Part shown: positions 1-14,517 of the stretch, piece by piece
Layout of the letters: each line of letters opens with the position of its first letter
Numbering within the stretch: the first letter of the stretch is position 1
Source of the DNA: Armillaria gallica
Lineage: Eukaryota > Basidiomycota > Agaricomycetes > Agaricales > Physalacriaceae
Direction: 5' to 3'
DNA length: 64,000 bases
Assembly: GCA_037576215.1 (NCBI GenBank)
Contig: JBANDB010000008.1
Coordinates: forward strand, 2,604,001 to 2,668,000
Notes under the pieces: model-generated
What the model was told of the DNA's origin: nothing
The model's input: only the letters and a program-made list of their open reading frames with translations
Databases searched by the model: none
Made by a program: the position numbers and the translations under genes

Positions 1-480
1 TCCGGCAGGTGGGTGCGCTAAGACTTTCACGACCTGTTCTGACGTCTTGTTTCTAGAGTCCCTGATCGAAGTGTTATATTCTGCGCTATGGCTCCTTTTC
101 GTATATCAACCACTGTCACGTCGCGTTTATGAGTGAGCTTCGTTTGTTGATACAGGTTCCCGACTGAAATGTTGTCCCTAAGGTTGCCCAAATCACTGTT
201 CTATGTGATTCTTGATATTCTCGAGAAGTTATACCTTGCCGGATTCCTTCTGCTCCAGCTATTTGTCTCCTTCTACCCGATGATTACGGCGTACACGCAG
301 CGTTGCGAGCCTTCCTCTGCCATACCTTGCGAGCCTTCGTCCTTGGCGAAAATGGAATTTCTACCGCTTATGGCTACTAGCGTATATTGCGCTGTAGGAT
401 TGGTGTGGGGTTTTTTGCGCTTGGTATACATATATATACATGAGGAGTCAACGTATCAGAGCCAGCTTAGTAAAATTTAA
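1..480 (+). CDS. ALG8: ALG8 glucosyltransferase, C-terminal end (5' truncated)
   Basis: This is the last part of an ER membrane protein whose C-terminus resembles ALG8, the dolichyl-phosphate-glucose dependent enzyme that adds the second glucose to the lipid-linked oligosaccharide for N-glycosylation. Visible are two hydrophobic helices (around LEKLYLAGFLLLQLFVSF and EFLPLMATSVYCAVGLVW). The second matches the closing FLPLL.TSVYCAVG block of the family as I know it. An intron fits at 9-56. A last intron fits best at 133-182 (50 nt, gtgagc to ctaag), giving RRVYE joined to LPKSLF. The family assignment rests on the C-terminal motif only, since the catalytic part lies outside the window. Confidence 0.6.
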
Positions 481-767
481 TACAGCTGTATGCATTTGTG
501 GCATCCGGCATTATCATCTGTTGAACGGAAGGACAGCCAAGGACAGAATCGTGTGCAGAACGGTACCGAAGAGATGAAGAGACGATACTGAGTTTCGGCT
601 TAGATTTTAGATATGACACTTGATTAAGAGGAAGGAGCCGGAGTTGATAGAAGCTGAAAAAAAATCGAGCTCCAAAGCGGCACCCGGACCGGTCCCTCCA
701 CGTGGTTTCCAAAACTTTTGTCTTCTTTCTTTCAAGTTTCCTAAACTCTTCAACGACGGTTTTCGTC

Positions 768-1977
768 ATGGTAAGTGCCGACGATTGTATTTCTCGGTTC
801 CTACTCATGGTTTCGTTAGATCCGTCGTCAAATTCGAGAACGACGCTCATATGTTTATGCAAAGTCCCTAGAAGCGCAAGAACGGCAAACGTACGAACGC
901 AAACAGCAGCTCAAGGACGCCCTGAATAATGGAAAGTCACTGGCGACAGAGCTCAAAAAGGATGCAAAAGGCTGGGAAAGGAGCTTGAATTTGATGAGGC
1001 TCAGACAGGTGTGTCTGAGATGGCTGTATGCACAACTGTCACTGAAAACATCTGTAGATCCGACTACACATGTCGACAATGAATATTCTCGTGCCGGTAT
1101 CTCAGACCCGAAAATTGTCATTACGACGTCCCGGGACCCGTCGTCAAAGCTCCTCCAGTTTTCCAAAGTCTGTAAGCCTTGCTCTGTCTGTAGCGACAGT
1201 GTTCATGCCAAGAACTAGGAAATACGGCTGGTATTCCCGAATTCTCACCGAATCAATCGCGGAAACTATGTTGTCAAGGAATTAGCTGACGCTTGCCGCG
1301 CAAATGACGTTACAGATCTAATAGTTCTGCACGAGCATCGTGGTAAACCAGGTAAATCGTCACTGAAGTTATGTCGACGCTGCCGCTAACGGTGCTTGTA
1401 GACGCCATGATTGTATCCCATTTCCCTCATGGACCCACTGTCTACTTCACACTGAGCAACGTAGCTCTTCGACACGATATAGCAACGTATCAAAACTCCA
1501 CCGTTTCTGAACAATATCCGCATCTTATTTTCGAAAACTTCTCATCCAAACTTGGAGAACGTGTACGAGATGTGCTAAAGTATTTGTTCCCAGTTCCCAA
1601 GGAGGACAGTAAACGTGTGATGACATTTGCCAATGAAGACGACTTCATATCATTCCGGTGAGAGCGTATTGCCGTATATTTGCGGACATTCTATCTGACC
1701 AAAACTCAGGCACCATGTATTTGTGAAGATACCTCGGCAGGTACAGCTGGCAGAAGCTGGACCTCGCTTTGAGATGAAGCGTATGTATCATCAAGTTACT
1801 TCTACTGGATTCTTGTCTTGCTAATGAATTGGAACAGCGTATGAGATCCGCCAAGGCACAATTGAACAGGCGGAGGCCGAACGGGAATGGGTTCTGGCAC
1901 ATTACTCACGGACGGCTAAGAAACGGAGTATGCTGTCTGATTCAAGGCCAGGTCCCAGCAAGAAGTCCAAACGATGA
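768..1977 (+). CDS. IMP4: IMP4, U3 snoRNP protein with Brix domain
   Basis: Imp4 is a Brix-domain protein of the Mpp10-Imp3-Imp4 module of the small-subunit processome; it helps U3 snoRNA pair with pre-rRNA in the nucleolus. The protein starts with an ATG-only exon (768-770) joined to [16 protein letters not shown]. The Brix core follows: [78 protein letters not shown]. Introns sit at 771-819, 1009-1057, 1168-1218, 1352-1401, about 1658-1708 and about 1779-1838. The tail is lysine-rich and ends at a TGA. Exon 2 is odd: the frame needed upstream of about 970 differs by one base from the frame needed downstream (ELEFDEAQT). See findings. Confidence 0.9.
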
Positions 1978-2214
1978 TATGTCACATCTTGACCACGAGT
2001 GCTTTTTTCATTGGGCGTCGGAGATACCTTCAGGCGATGAGCATTGAATCGTCAAGCTCTCATGCTCACAAGTCTACCGGGGTACCTTTGGATGATTACT
2101 ATCACATAGTGCATTGGAGCATGATAATGTATATACAGAGCCTTGAATTGATCGACGGTAACGTATCTGTCCGTACAACCCCAAGTGAACCATCGTTCCC
2201 AGCTGGCGTGGAAC

Positions 2215-3991
2215 TCAATCCACTGTCAAACTCTTGTCCAGTTTGACGAAACCCTCAAAGAATGAGGTAAACAAGTCTATGGCATTCTGGACGTCATGAG
2301 ACCCCGCAGTCTCCCTGATAGAGTGCATGGATAACATAGCGAATCCAATATCGACAGTACGCATGCCAATGGTAGACAGATGAGGTCCTACCGTAGACCC
2401 GCAAGCCCTGTGTGATAACAAAATTAGGCATGTAACACTATGCATGTACATAACGTTGAAGCACTGACATATCATTCCTGACTTCGTATTCTTGGACCTT
2501 ACCGCCTTTCTTCTCGATGAGCTGCTTGACAACGAACGAGCTCACTGCATCCGAGGTGTAACGTTGTTTGGCATTCGTCTTGATAACGACACCACCGTTG
2601 ATATGAGGTGTATGATTTTCCTCGTGCTTCGGGATAAAATTGGGGTGCAGGGCGTGTCCCATATCGCACGAAATCAAGAACGACTTAGCGATGGAGCAAG
2701 CTAGTGCTCCTGGTGTGGGAGAGAGACGACTGAGGAGGGAGGGTATGAGGTTGGACTCCGCACCAGACATTGAGACGCTGCCTATCTCTTCGTGATTGAA
2801 CAGGGCGATACAGTTTACGTTGCCATCAATATCTGGTACGTTCGTAACAGAGATGCTCTCACACATGGCGTCTACTGCGCAGAATCTTGAGGAAATTGAT
2901 GCTCAGCATGATCACGGTAGCTTGATGACTATACTTACGAGGAGAATAGATTATCCAGACGCGGACTGAAAATGAATTCGTTGTCCAGGCCCCCTAGTAC
3001 TGATGGTTGGGTGTCGTACAGTGACCTGTCAACAATTCAGGAGGAGGAAGACATCGAAGACGGTCTAAACATACAACTCAAAGTCGTGTATTTCTTCCGG
3101 GGCAACAGACAGCTCTCCGGCAATGACGGACAGTAGTTCTGAATGATGATTGGTCTGGATGCTTGAAGCCTTGCTCTCGGTGCGCGGCGTGTCTGCGGGG
3201 TCCTTGGATTTATTTAAGTTGTTTGCGACGAGGCCGAGAATGGGAACAAATTCTGTTTCTTGATTGAACTTAAAACTATCGTTCACATTCCTGTCCACTA
3301 GAAGCATTGTCAAGAACAATTAATGAGCTCAATTCAAAGCTAGTACCCACAATGAATAGCAAGGGTTGGAATCCGAAGGAGAGGCCTGTCTATCTTGATC
3401 AATCGAGAATTGAAGTTTCCGGTAGAGTCGGCTACGACGACGCGTCCGGCCAAGGAGAGATCACGATCTAGCCACGAGTGCCATATTCCTCCGCCATACG
3501 TCTCGACGCCTACTTGCAGGAAACCGGCCTTGGCCTTCTTTGAGACAGGCCTGATCTAATAATGAACGCTGAGCGACGTGGCAAAGCTATGGTGAGAACA
3601 CGTACTCGCAGATTGGGACTGTCAACGTGAGTCGCGATGATGCTGAGACCGGATCCATACTGCCACTGTGGAGGAAGAGTGAACGCGACAAGAGCTGCCT
3701 GGTTCCTATCTGGTCTTCAGATCGCGATACTGGAGCAAGGATGCCATCTGTACCGAATGAAGTAGTATTTCCCACCGGCCTTGATTTCCTTGTCCCAGTT
3801 GTCCAGCTCTCGAAGCTACAGTATAGAATCAGGCCCCGGATACTTGGCCGATAACAAGAGCATACCTTTCGGAAACCAGCAGTCTCCAGGCGGACTGCGG
3901 CGTTGTGGACGGCATGGAAGGGAGTTGGCGATGCGTTCAGGAAGGCAAGCAGACGGGTCGCAGCCTCCGGACTGGAAGGGTACATCATCAT
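2215..3991 (-). CDS. Aspartyl aminopeptidase, M18 family (DNPEP-like)
   Basis: This is a cytosolic zinc metallopeptidase that removes N-terminal Asp or Glu from peptides. The N-terminus has the TPFHAV segment that carries the first metal-site histidine. Next come [41 protein letters not shown] (metal aspartate), FNHEEIGS (catalytic and metal glutamates), [19 protein letters not shown] (metal and substrate histidines) and [11 protein letters not shown] near the end. All key blocks of the family are present in order. Three ATGs stand in tandem at 3991, 3988 and 3985, so the exact start is open. The gene is divergent from UTP12 with 110 bp between starts and convergent with IMP4. It is split by about six to eight short introns. 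Confidence 0.9.
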
Positions 3992-4101
3992 TCTAGACTG
4001 TTGTGGTCGTCACCGGCAACAATGACGGGGAGGATGTCGATCACATCACGTGGTATCCAAAAACTTCAAATTTTTGATCAGTTCTTTCCTTCCACCCTCA
4101 A

Positions 4102-7100
4102 ATGGTGCAGAGTTACCTTCGTCACGGTCCTACACAGGCAAGCTCTCACTGAAATGGATAGGCAAACTGCTGAGCTGTCATTAGGCATTTGGTCTGATAT
4201 GCAGTGCTTCGTCAAACTCTGTCTACGACGGCAAGCTCGCGTATGTCCCAGCCCTTGAAGATGTGCTCGTATGGGATGTCAAAAGGGGACAAATGGCATG
4301 TTACAGTTGAATTCTGCTTTTTTAAAGTATTCTCAACATCCTACAGATTGCCATGTGGCACGAAACGGGACATCGAGCAGAAGTTACTTGTATCATTCGC
4401 TCACCCCGAAAGGATACTTTTGCAGTCGGGTATGCCGACGGCTCTATTCGTTTGTGGGATTCAGGCAGTGGCTCAGTTATATCCACTTTCAATGGCCACA
4501 AGAAGTCAGTCACGGCTCTCGCTTTTGACGAAGAAGGAACTCGTTTAGCTTCAGGATCGCAAGACACAGACCTCATCGTTTGGGACATCGTCGCTGAGGC
4601 TGGTCTTTTCCGGTATGTTTCTTTTCTTGTGTACCATGCAATATTCAAATTTTGTCCAGTCTTCGTGGTCACCGAGATCAAATAACTGCGATTCGCTTCC
4701 TCAAAACGGCCGACAATTTGCCATCCACTTCGAATGCTTCGCTCTCTGGTTTTCTTCTCACTATATCAAAGGACACCTTTTTGAAGTTTTGGGATCTGTC
4801 AACGCAACACTGCGTTCAAACAGTGATTGCTCATCGTTCGGATATCTGGTCTATGGACTTGGATGCGAATCAGAACCTGATTTTTACCGGTAGCGGTGAA
4901 GGGGAGCTCAAAGCATGGAAAATTGATCATGACGCATTGTTGGAAGGATTGAAGGAGACCGAATCTGGAGAGGTATGATTCCAACTTCGTCTGATTGTTT
5001 TTGCGTTTTCACAAACAATATGTAGGTTTCGAAAATGATCACGCCTCTATCAAGCCTCCCACTTTCTTCTAATCATCGCGTTTCAGGCATTACTTTCCAT
5101 CCTTCAAAACCCTACCTTGCTGTCCAGTCTCATGATCGCGCAGTAGAAATTTTCCGGATACGGACCGAGGAGGAGGTACTAAAGAAACAAGCCCGAAGAA
5201 AGAAAAGGGCAAAGGAGAAGAAAGAGAAACTAGGAAAGGAGGGCAAGGGTGATATGAACGAAGACGCGGAAGAAAAAGACGTTACGCTGGTTGACTTATT
5301 CACGCCTCATGTTGTCGTGCGAGCCAGTGGTAAAATAAGGTCTTTTGACTTTGGCGGGGAAGACACCGCAGGCAAAGGTGTTCAGGTCTGCCCTTTGGTT
5401 CCTATAGTTTGCTATTCGCCTAGTTCTGATCCACTGTATAGATTTTGCTTGCGCTCTCCTCAAACGCCATGGAGGTGTATAACATTCCGCCGCCTATCAA
5501 GTCAAAAGACGGCCCCGGAGAAGCTCTCCGACTATTTTCATTAGACCTACCTGGCCATAGAACAGATATACGTTCGCTGTCCTTGAGTTCGGATGATCAG
5601 CTATTGGCATCAGCTTCGAATGGTACGTGTCAGTAGTATTTCAGTCTACGCGTCAGTAATATGTCCCAGGCTCACTGAAAATATGGAACATGAAAACAAA
5701 TTCGTGTATACGTACCATAGATTGTGGTCACGCAATTTGTAGTACTTTCCTCCCTAGCGATCGCCATGTCAGTCACGTTTCCTCATCGCCAGTCATGTCC
5801 ACTGTCTAACCTCTTTGCAGGTTGTCGTCGGAACCAAAAATGGCGAAATTCTGATATATGATCTTGCCTCATCTTCTCTGATCGAGACCATAAATGCGCA
5901 CTCTGGCACTGTCTGGTCATTACATGTACGTGCTGATGGAAACGCAGTAGTTAGTGGAAGCGCAGATAAGGATGTGAAATTCTGGGATATCGAGGAGAAA
6001 TCTAGTGAAGATCAAGTCGGTTTTACCCTGTTCTACCATAACATTCTCTCTGATTTGGAATTTTCAGACTAAGGCTCTAACTCTGACCCATATAAGGACA
6101 TTGAAGATGACCGACGATGTATTGTCCGTGCGGTACAGCCCCAATGGAAAACTTCTCGCTGTTTCGCTACTGGATTCGACAGTCAAAGTGTTCTATCAAG
6201 ATTCTCTCAAGTTTTTCCTTTCTTTGTATGGCCATAAGGTTCGCAATCCCCTTTCTCCCGCCGTTCAACCTCCTGAAGGACAAAATAGCTTCCAGTCTTG
6301 TCCATGGACATTTCGCACGACTCCAAACTCATCGTAACCTGTTCTGCCGACAAAGACGTGAAGATCTGGGGACTTGATTTCGGGGATTGCCACAAGTCGA
6401 TCTTCGCACACGATGAAAGTGTCATGCAAGTCGCCTTTGAGCATCAGTCACATTATTTCTGGACTGTTGGGAAAGACAGCATGCTGAAATACTGGGACGG
6501 TGATAAGGTGCGCAGTGATGGTTTCTTTGCCGTGTTCCATCTACCTACCAGTATGCCGTGCAGTTTGAAAACATCCAGAAGCTTGAGGGACACCACCGAG
6601 AAGTGTGGGCGCTTGCCCTGAGCCATCATGGAAACTTCGTGGTGACTGGTTCACATGACAAGTCGATTCGTGTATGGGAGAAACTTGACGAGCCGGTAGG
6701 CAGTTTTTGACGTGTCTCGTAACTTCGGCCCCACTGATAATGGTTCCCAGCTCTTTCTGGAAGAGGAGCGAGAAAGGGAACTCGAGGATATGTACGAAAA
6801 CGGGATAGCTGATTCCCTGAATCGCAACTCGGGGGATGAACAAACACTTAATCAAGCCGAGGCGATTGCGGTCACTAAACAGACTGCAGAAACACTTATG
6901 GACGGAGAGCGTATCATGGAGGCTCTTACTCTTGCCGACGAAGAGCGACAAGTTTTCCAAGAATACGAGGATGCGATGGCTCGCCTATCGAAGGACGATG
7001 CCATGAGGCTGCAACCACCTCCCCGTAACCCCATCCTAGCGGCATATGACCTCGATCCCGAGGCTTACGTCCTCCGGGTTGTGGAAAAGGTACAGAGTAC

Positions 7101-7539
7101 GTCATTGCAGGACGCTTTGCTGGTCTTGCCATTTGGTAAAGTGGTTTCTTTGATGAATTATCTCAACATCTGGGCACAGAAGGTCAGTACGCGTGTTGGC
7201 TTTACCCGTTGGCTGCTTTATGACGTTTGTTCTTAGGAGTGGAACATCGTTCTTGTGTCCCGTATATTATTTTTCTTACTCAGAACCCACCACCACCAGA
7301 TCGTAGCCAATCGCATCATGCGGACCGCGCTCATTCCTCTGCGTAAACATTTACGTGGAGCTCTTCGACGACAGAAAGATACTATATCGTATAATTTGGC
7401 GGCCTTACAGTACATGCGCCGACGGAATGATCATGACCGGAGCGTACAATTCTACGAGGAAGAAGGTTTGGACGAGGAGAAAGTTCGCGCTAGAATCGCA
7501 GAAGGAAGAAAACGCAAACGCGTTGCGATTATGGCATGA
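4102..7539 (+). CDS. UTP12: UTP12/DIP2, WD40 protein of the small-subunit processome (WDR3)
   Basis: Utp12 (Dip2; WDR3 in animals) is a double beta-propeller subunit of the UTP-B complex that builds the 90S pre-ribosome. The spliced protein of about 900 residues opens with [15 protein letters not shown]. It shows many WD repeats (for example [57 protein letters not shown]). A lysine-rich linker ([16 protein letters not shown]) lies near 5200. The helical Utp12 domain at the end contains [19 protein letters not shown] and [20 protein letters not shown]. The first two introns (4138-4184 and 4296-4346) both need GC donors, gcaagc and gcatgt. The other introns are ordinary GT-AG. The start codon is chosen because it is the only ATG giving the conserved N-terminus. 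Confidence 0.93.
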
Positions 7540-7685
7540 TGTCCCATGTGCATATATGGTAAGTAGTATTTGTGGGGATACATTGCTTGCTAGTGGATAC
7601 AAATCATATGTTTACAACTCTAGTTTTCAGTATACAAACTGTGCTGTGGTGTCCATTGTGTAGTGTAATGTGGAGAGAAGGAAGT

Positions 7686-8518
7686 TCACTTGGGGCCCCA
7701 TAGATCTTCGTTCCAATGTTTCGGTTGCGGGGCAGGCCTTAAGTCAACAGAAAGAACGCCTTGATCGATGCTCGCGAGCTCTGTGAATGCAGCTTTTGTC
7801 AGGTCAACATGTTTAGATCCCGGAGCGCAACCTGCGCAGGTATCCACGACTCGAACAAAGATACATTTCTTGGGACCATTGCAGACTAGAAAGGAGGTCT
7901 TGAGAGAAACCAAGAAGAAACGACGATATAGCTCACGTTCGAGAAAGTCGAAACATTTTGGAGAACCCTCCCATCCTCTTTCTGTGATAGCGCCGACAAA
8001 GGAATGGTCCTGGAAGAGCTGGTGAACGGCACAGTAGCAGCAAAGAACATTCGTGCATACCGTTGGTGTCCAGACTGGTTGGGGCCAACAACTAGGGTTC
8101 AAAAGGTCTTTGCCAGTATACCTGTCGTTGTATTCAGCAGGAGTCACGCTGTGGAAATTTGGGACCTTTACCAGGTGATGATAGCGCTCACGATATTCTT
8201 TAATGCGCCTCCAATGACAGCCAGCTCCCCCTTTAGCTTCTTGCTCCCTCCTAGCTTTTTTCCCGTCTTCTCAGACCTCTTAGCTACCCCACTGTTTACT
8301 TCTTCACCACTGCTAGTCCTCGGAGAGATGTTGGAAGCGTTGTAAGACGTCCATCCATCGCGGCGATGGAAGTAGTACGAATCGCCCAGCGAATGTGTGG
8401 TTGTGTAATTGATAGTTGAAATATCGCGTCGTGGTAATGATATAGAAAGGGCCTGAACTGAGCACGCCAGGGCTAGAACGACCATAAAATTTGTGTATAG
8501 AGAAAAAGACGCGACCAT
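7686..8518 (-). CDS. Secreted RlpA-like double-psi beta-barrel protein
   Basis: This is a small secreted protein of the barwin/expansin-like barrel type that is common in mushrooms. The start at 8518 gives a signal peptide (MVASFSLYTNFMVVLALACS). A basic low-complexity pro-region with SEKTGKKLGGSKKLK follows. The barrel starts at ITWYTGKDLLNPSCW and continues with FVGAITERGW, CNGPKKCIFVRVVDTCAGC and GSKHVDLTKAAFTELA. The VDTCAGC and HVDLT.AAF blocks and the paired cysteines are typical of the fold. No catalytic residues of GH45 endoglucanases are evident, so enzyme activity is doubtful. A longer in-frame ATG at 8695 lacks a signal peptide at its front and is less likely. The intron before WYTGK is 50 nt. 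Confidence 0.8.
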
Positions 8519-8788
8519 GATAAAGGCGGGAGCTGATCTTGAAGCTGGTGGTCGACGATGAATTGGAAGAACTTCAAGAGGGGAACGGAATTGTTTCCAA
8601 GAAACACGATCACGTGTATGTTTGCGTGTGCTTGAAGCCCAAGCCCACAGTGCCGCAACTATGCCGACAGCCGGCCCGTCGTTAAAAATAGACATCTGTT
8701 TTTGCCGCTAATGCGGCAATCTCACTCAGCAGTGAATCATATTTTGGTTCTCATCATCACCCTTCCCCGCTTCTGCCCTGACAGCGTC

Positions 8789-11700
8789 ATGCCTGTCGAC
8801 AACTCCAGACGAACGTCCCGCAAGCATTCCACTCACGACGACGATATTGATGCCAGACGGGCCCGGGGAGAGGTGCTTAGTATTCTCACCTGCTTCCATT
8901 TTTTCTCGTTTATGATTTATTAGATATCCTGTGCTGAATGTAGAAGATTAAAGGTCTGACGGCGTTCTTACCTGTACGATCGTCGCTGATCGTGTCTATG
9001 TGCGCAGCTCAAATGCGACAAAAGGCTGCCATGCAGCTCGTGCAGTGCGCTTTTGTTTTGCATTTATCGTATTCGAGTCTAATCTATTCATAGTTCGTCG
9101 AGGTTGTCCATCCATCTGCCCCAATGGAAGTTTATCCACAGGCCAGGGAACCAGGTACCTGATCTGTAATATTTTGGCATTGCAGCCTGTCTAGATCTCT
9201 TCAAAACCAGATTCGTCCTTGCAGATACAACCCAACTTCACAACAAAATCTCAGAAATGGGCCAACGTATACGGCAGCTGGAAGATGCTCTGGCCATATT
9301 CCAGGCCGGCGTATCCAACGAGTGTCACGCCCTTTTACGGGATGATCTTCTGGCGATCAAATTTGGTCCAGAGAATGGCAAAGCACCAGAAAAGCGATCT
9401 TCCGACCTCTCCGCGGATGCTATCGATGCTTTGGGTACACTCACAATAGGCGACCATGGCGAGGCTAAATATTTCGGTCGCTCGGCGGGTTCAGAAGTGA
9501 GATTGTATATATCGCTGTGGTTTCCTCCCGCTCACTTCCTTTATAGACTCTATTTTTGGTACGGTGCCTCTCAAACTCTGGGAATCTCATTCATGGCTAA
9601 TTCATAGGCCGGTGCTGATATGGAGATGACTTGCGCTGAAGACGACTATCCGCCCATTCCTTTGGAAGTTGCCCGGCTTTCGAATTCTTTTCCGTTCACT
9701 GCTGATGGTAGTGTGAATTGGGAAAAGGCTCTGGATACCCTCATTGATCATTTGCCGGAAAGGCCGCGGGCTTGGGCCCTGTGTGAAACATACCTCGAGC
9801 ATGCTTCTTGGTCCTTTCGACCGATACAACGTGACGAAATAGTTGACGATATACTAACACCAGCATACAGGTGTGTCAAGGAACGCAAGAATGGTGCCGT
9901 TACAGCTGCTCAAATAATATCCTCGCATAAACTTGCTGTTCTTTTCATACTTTTCGCCATTGGGTCCCTGGTTGACTTGACACTGGAGCCATGTACGTCG
10001 TCTGCACCTTGAAAGCATATCTATATCTCACTAAACATAGATAATTACGAATCCGAACACTACTATCATCTGAGCCGTGCTGCACTGTCTTTACGTTCAC
10101 TCTTCGATTCCCCGGAGATCGCTACAGTACAGGCTGTTGTCCTCATTGCATCTTATCATGGTATGGGAGGCCAGAGATATACAATGGACAGCACAGTAAG
10201 AGATGTCTCAATTGCCTCTGATTGGACCATGACTAGACTTCTATCAGTGGAATATCATGTCTCTGGGCGCCAAATTGGCTCAAAGTGTGCGTTCCAGGGC
10301 CCGAATTTCTTATCATCTTCGCTCATTCCCTGTCTGGGTTGTAGCTAGGATTACGTATGTATTGCGTACCTCATTTCAGTGTGTCCTCAAGCGAAGATTA
10401 CAGATCGAGACAGTGCCAGATGGAAAATGGATGCCAAGACAGTGCAACGTCGCAGGTCTCTATTCTATGAAATCTTCTGCGCAGATTTATTTCATGTGTG
10501 TCTACTATTCTGTCACTTACATTTACTGGCTCTGATTTGAGACGGAATAGAGTATTGCCCTCGGGCGACCTCCCTCCATTCGTTTATCGTATGTTGACTG
10601 CGAATACCCGATAGATGATGAGGCATCCTTGGGCGCAAATGGCGAAGTTAAGGTTGGATGTAAGACTTATATGGTTGTCTTAAAGCATTTGTCTCACAGG
10701 ACCGACATACAGATTACCAGTGGAAATATGAATTCTGCAAGGAAATATTCTCCGATATTCTCGAACTGACACTTACCGCGGAGGCGCCAAACTACCAAAC
10801 TATCCTTGATTTAGATCGCAAAGTACGAGAGAAGGTCTTACCACCGCATCTCAACGTTTTCATGAATCCAGAGGACGAGAACTGTTCTCCTGCTGCATTC
10901 ATGCATGGTTGTTTGTTGGGGCAATACCGCACTGTCAGTGCGTTATCATTTTCTCCCGGACATCTCAGTTGGTCGGATCACTGACTGGATTCATTCAAAG
11001 CTCTTCTGTACATTCACCGCAGCTTTTTCGCTCAGGCGATGCTCGATCATCCCATCAACCCTCTTCGGAGTCCCTATGCACCCTCGTTCCTAGCTGCGTA
11101 TCGATGTGCCTCTGGTGTAATTAAGTCCAGTCTGAACTATTACGAACGCTTCCCGGAGCTGTGCTGTAGGTGGTGGGGCGTCTGGACCCATTGTGAGTCT
11201 CATCATTCCCGTCTTCTTTAGACAATCTAAGATCCACTCGATGCAGTGTTTTCGGCAGCGGTATGTTTGTACTCTCAACTTAGTTGTCCTCGTTGACTCT
11301 GTCCAGATTATAGTTGGCTCCATAGTAACACGCTCTCCTTCCTCTAGCATGGCAGCCAACGCCTTCATTGAATTGGGCCTTGCCTGTGATCTATTCGAGA
11401 AGGGGTCTCACTATTCTCGACGGGCAAGAAGCGGTATTGTGCGTATCTTATCCCCATATATTACTGATCTTTATTAACCAGCCGTCTTCTCAGGGTATTC
11501 TATACTCACTCAAGAACAAGGCATTCCAGATATATTCTCAGTTCCGTTCCGGAAATCCCCCTCCACCAAACGTTCCAATAGGCTCAGATTACGGAGAAGA
11601 CGAGTTAGCCTTGTTTGGGGGACAAACGCGAATACTTTTTAGCAAACTTATATCTTCGAGAGGAATGAACAGGAAGACACCTTCGTCTTCGCCTTCCACA

Positions 11701-12270
11701 AACTCTCCAAATGCCCCATCTGTCAACCCTACAAATACAACCTCTACTTCTCGCGAAGCTCATCAAAAGGATAGTCAAGCATCAAGTCCATCTAGTTGCG
11801 TTCCAGATGTGCATCCATCTTTGGTCGAGTATCTATCCCTGCTGCCTCCTTCACAGTATCCACGTGCGTCTCCGCCGCAGGAGGCTGTCGCGTCGCCTAC
11901 TCCTGTAGGACCAGCACCGGCACAAGCAAGCTCTTCTACTGCCTTCCCCTCTGTATTCACCCAATCGCCTACCATCTTGAACAACCGTTCGGGGCAGTCC
12001 TCGCCGTCGTCCATCTATCCATTACATGGTGTTCCGCCACAGATGAACGGGTCGGAACTGTCATCATTATACCATGACCTCGATTACTCTTTTTTGACAT
12101 CAAACCTGTATCCTTTGAATGGTACCATGGATCCTACGATAGACGACGCTGCCGTGAAGCTGGTGGACCTTGGGATGATGATGTCGGGAGATTCGGGAAT
12201 AGACGAGCAGTGGAAGTCTTTCATGCGGGATTCAGGATTGTTGGACCAAGACGCAAGTGTCGACCCCTAA
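8789..12270 (+). CDS. Zn2Cys6 transcription factor with fungal-specific regulatory domain
   Basis: This is a DNA-binding regulator of about 900 residues with a binuclear zinc cluster built over three exons. The cluster has CAECRRLKLKCDKRLPC, then SSC, then a terminal cysteine after CIRRGCPSIC. A short coiled coil follows (HNKISEMGQRIRQLEDALAIF), as expected for dimerisation. The middle fungal_trans domain contains QRRRLFYEIFCADLFH and SIALGRPPSIRLSYVDCEYP. The C-terminal third (about 11640-12270) is rich in Ser, Pro and Thr with an acidic end, and looks like an activation region. The target genes cannot be read from the sequence. It is divergent from the RlpA-like gene with 270 bp between starts. 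Some donors (gtctga, gtgctt) are weak. Confidence 0.85.
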
Positions 12271-12512
12271 TGGCACTGTCGGTCGGTATCGAACGTATTA
12301 TTATAACACTATATTACTAGTACCATGTAGTCACGCACAGGACCTATGTGAACCACACTAAATATTTCCCCTGTTAAATGGCCATCCACGCTGGCAGAAC
12401 CCAAGTCCGAATAAAATCCGAATGTCGAGTCATGTCGGAATTGCGCAACTGGGCATAAAAATGAACCGAATCAATTACAAAATCAATATTTTCTTCTCAT
12501 TCCATTTCTATT

Positions 12513-14285
<1,773 letters not shown>

Positions 14286-14517
14286 CCTCGCCTTGTACGC
14301 CTGAAATATAGTCATTTTCTCTGCAATGAATCGAACATTCGAACGGACCCACCTTGATGTAGTCCACATGGAGGGAGCCATGGTCCGGGACCGATGATGC
14401 GTCCAAATTGATAGGTCTTCTAAATTGTGTGCCAGTCTTTCACGCGCCGTTCTTAGTTGCCGTTTTCGTTCTCTCTCTCTTTCCCCCATCTCCTGACTCA
14501 AGCACACGCTCTTTATC

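Noticed and set aside
133..155. A 23-nt intron in the ALG8 end
   Set aside because: A 50-nt intron from the same donor to the ctaag acceptor at 182 keeps the same phase and has normal length.
467..1166. Minus-strand ORFs opposite IMP4
   Set aside because: They are shadows of the IMP4 exons and have no family features.
8125..8175. A 23-nt intron in the RlpA-like gene
   Set aside because: The acceptor 27 bases further on gives a 50-nt intron and restores the ITWYTGKD barrel start.
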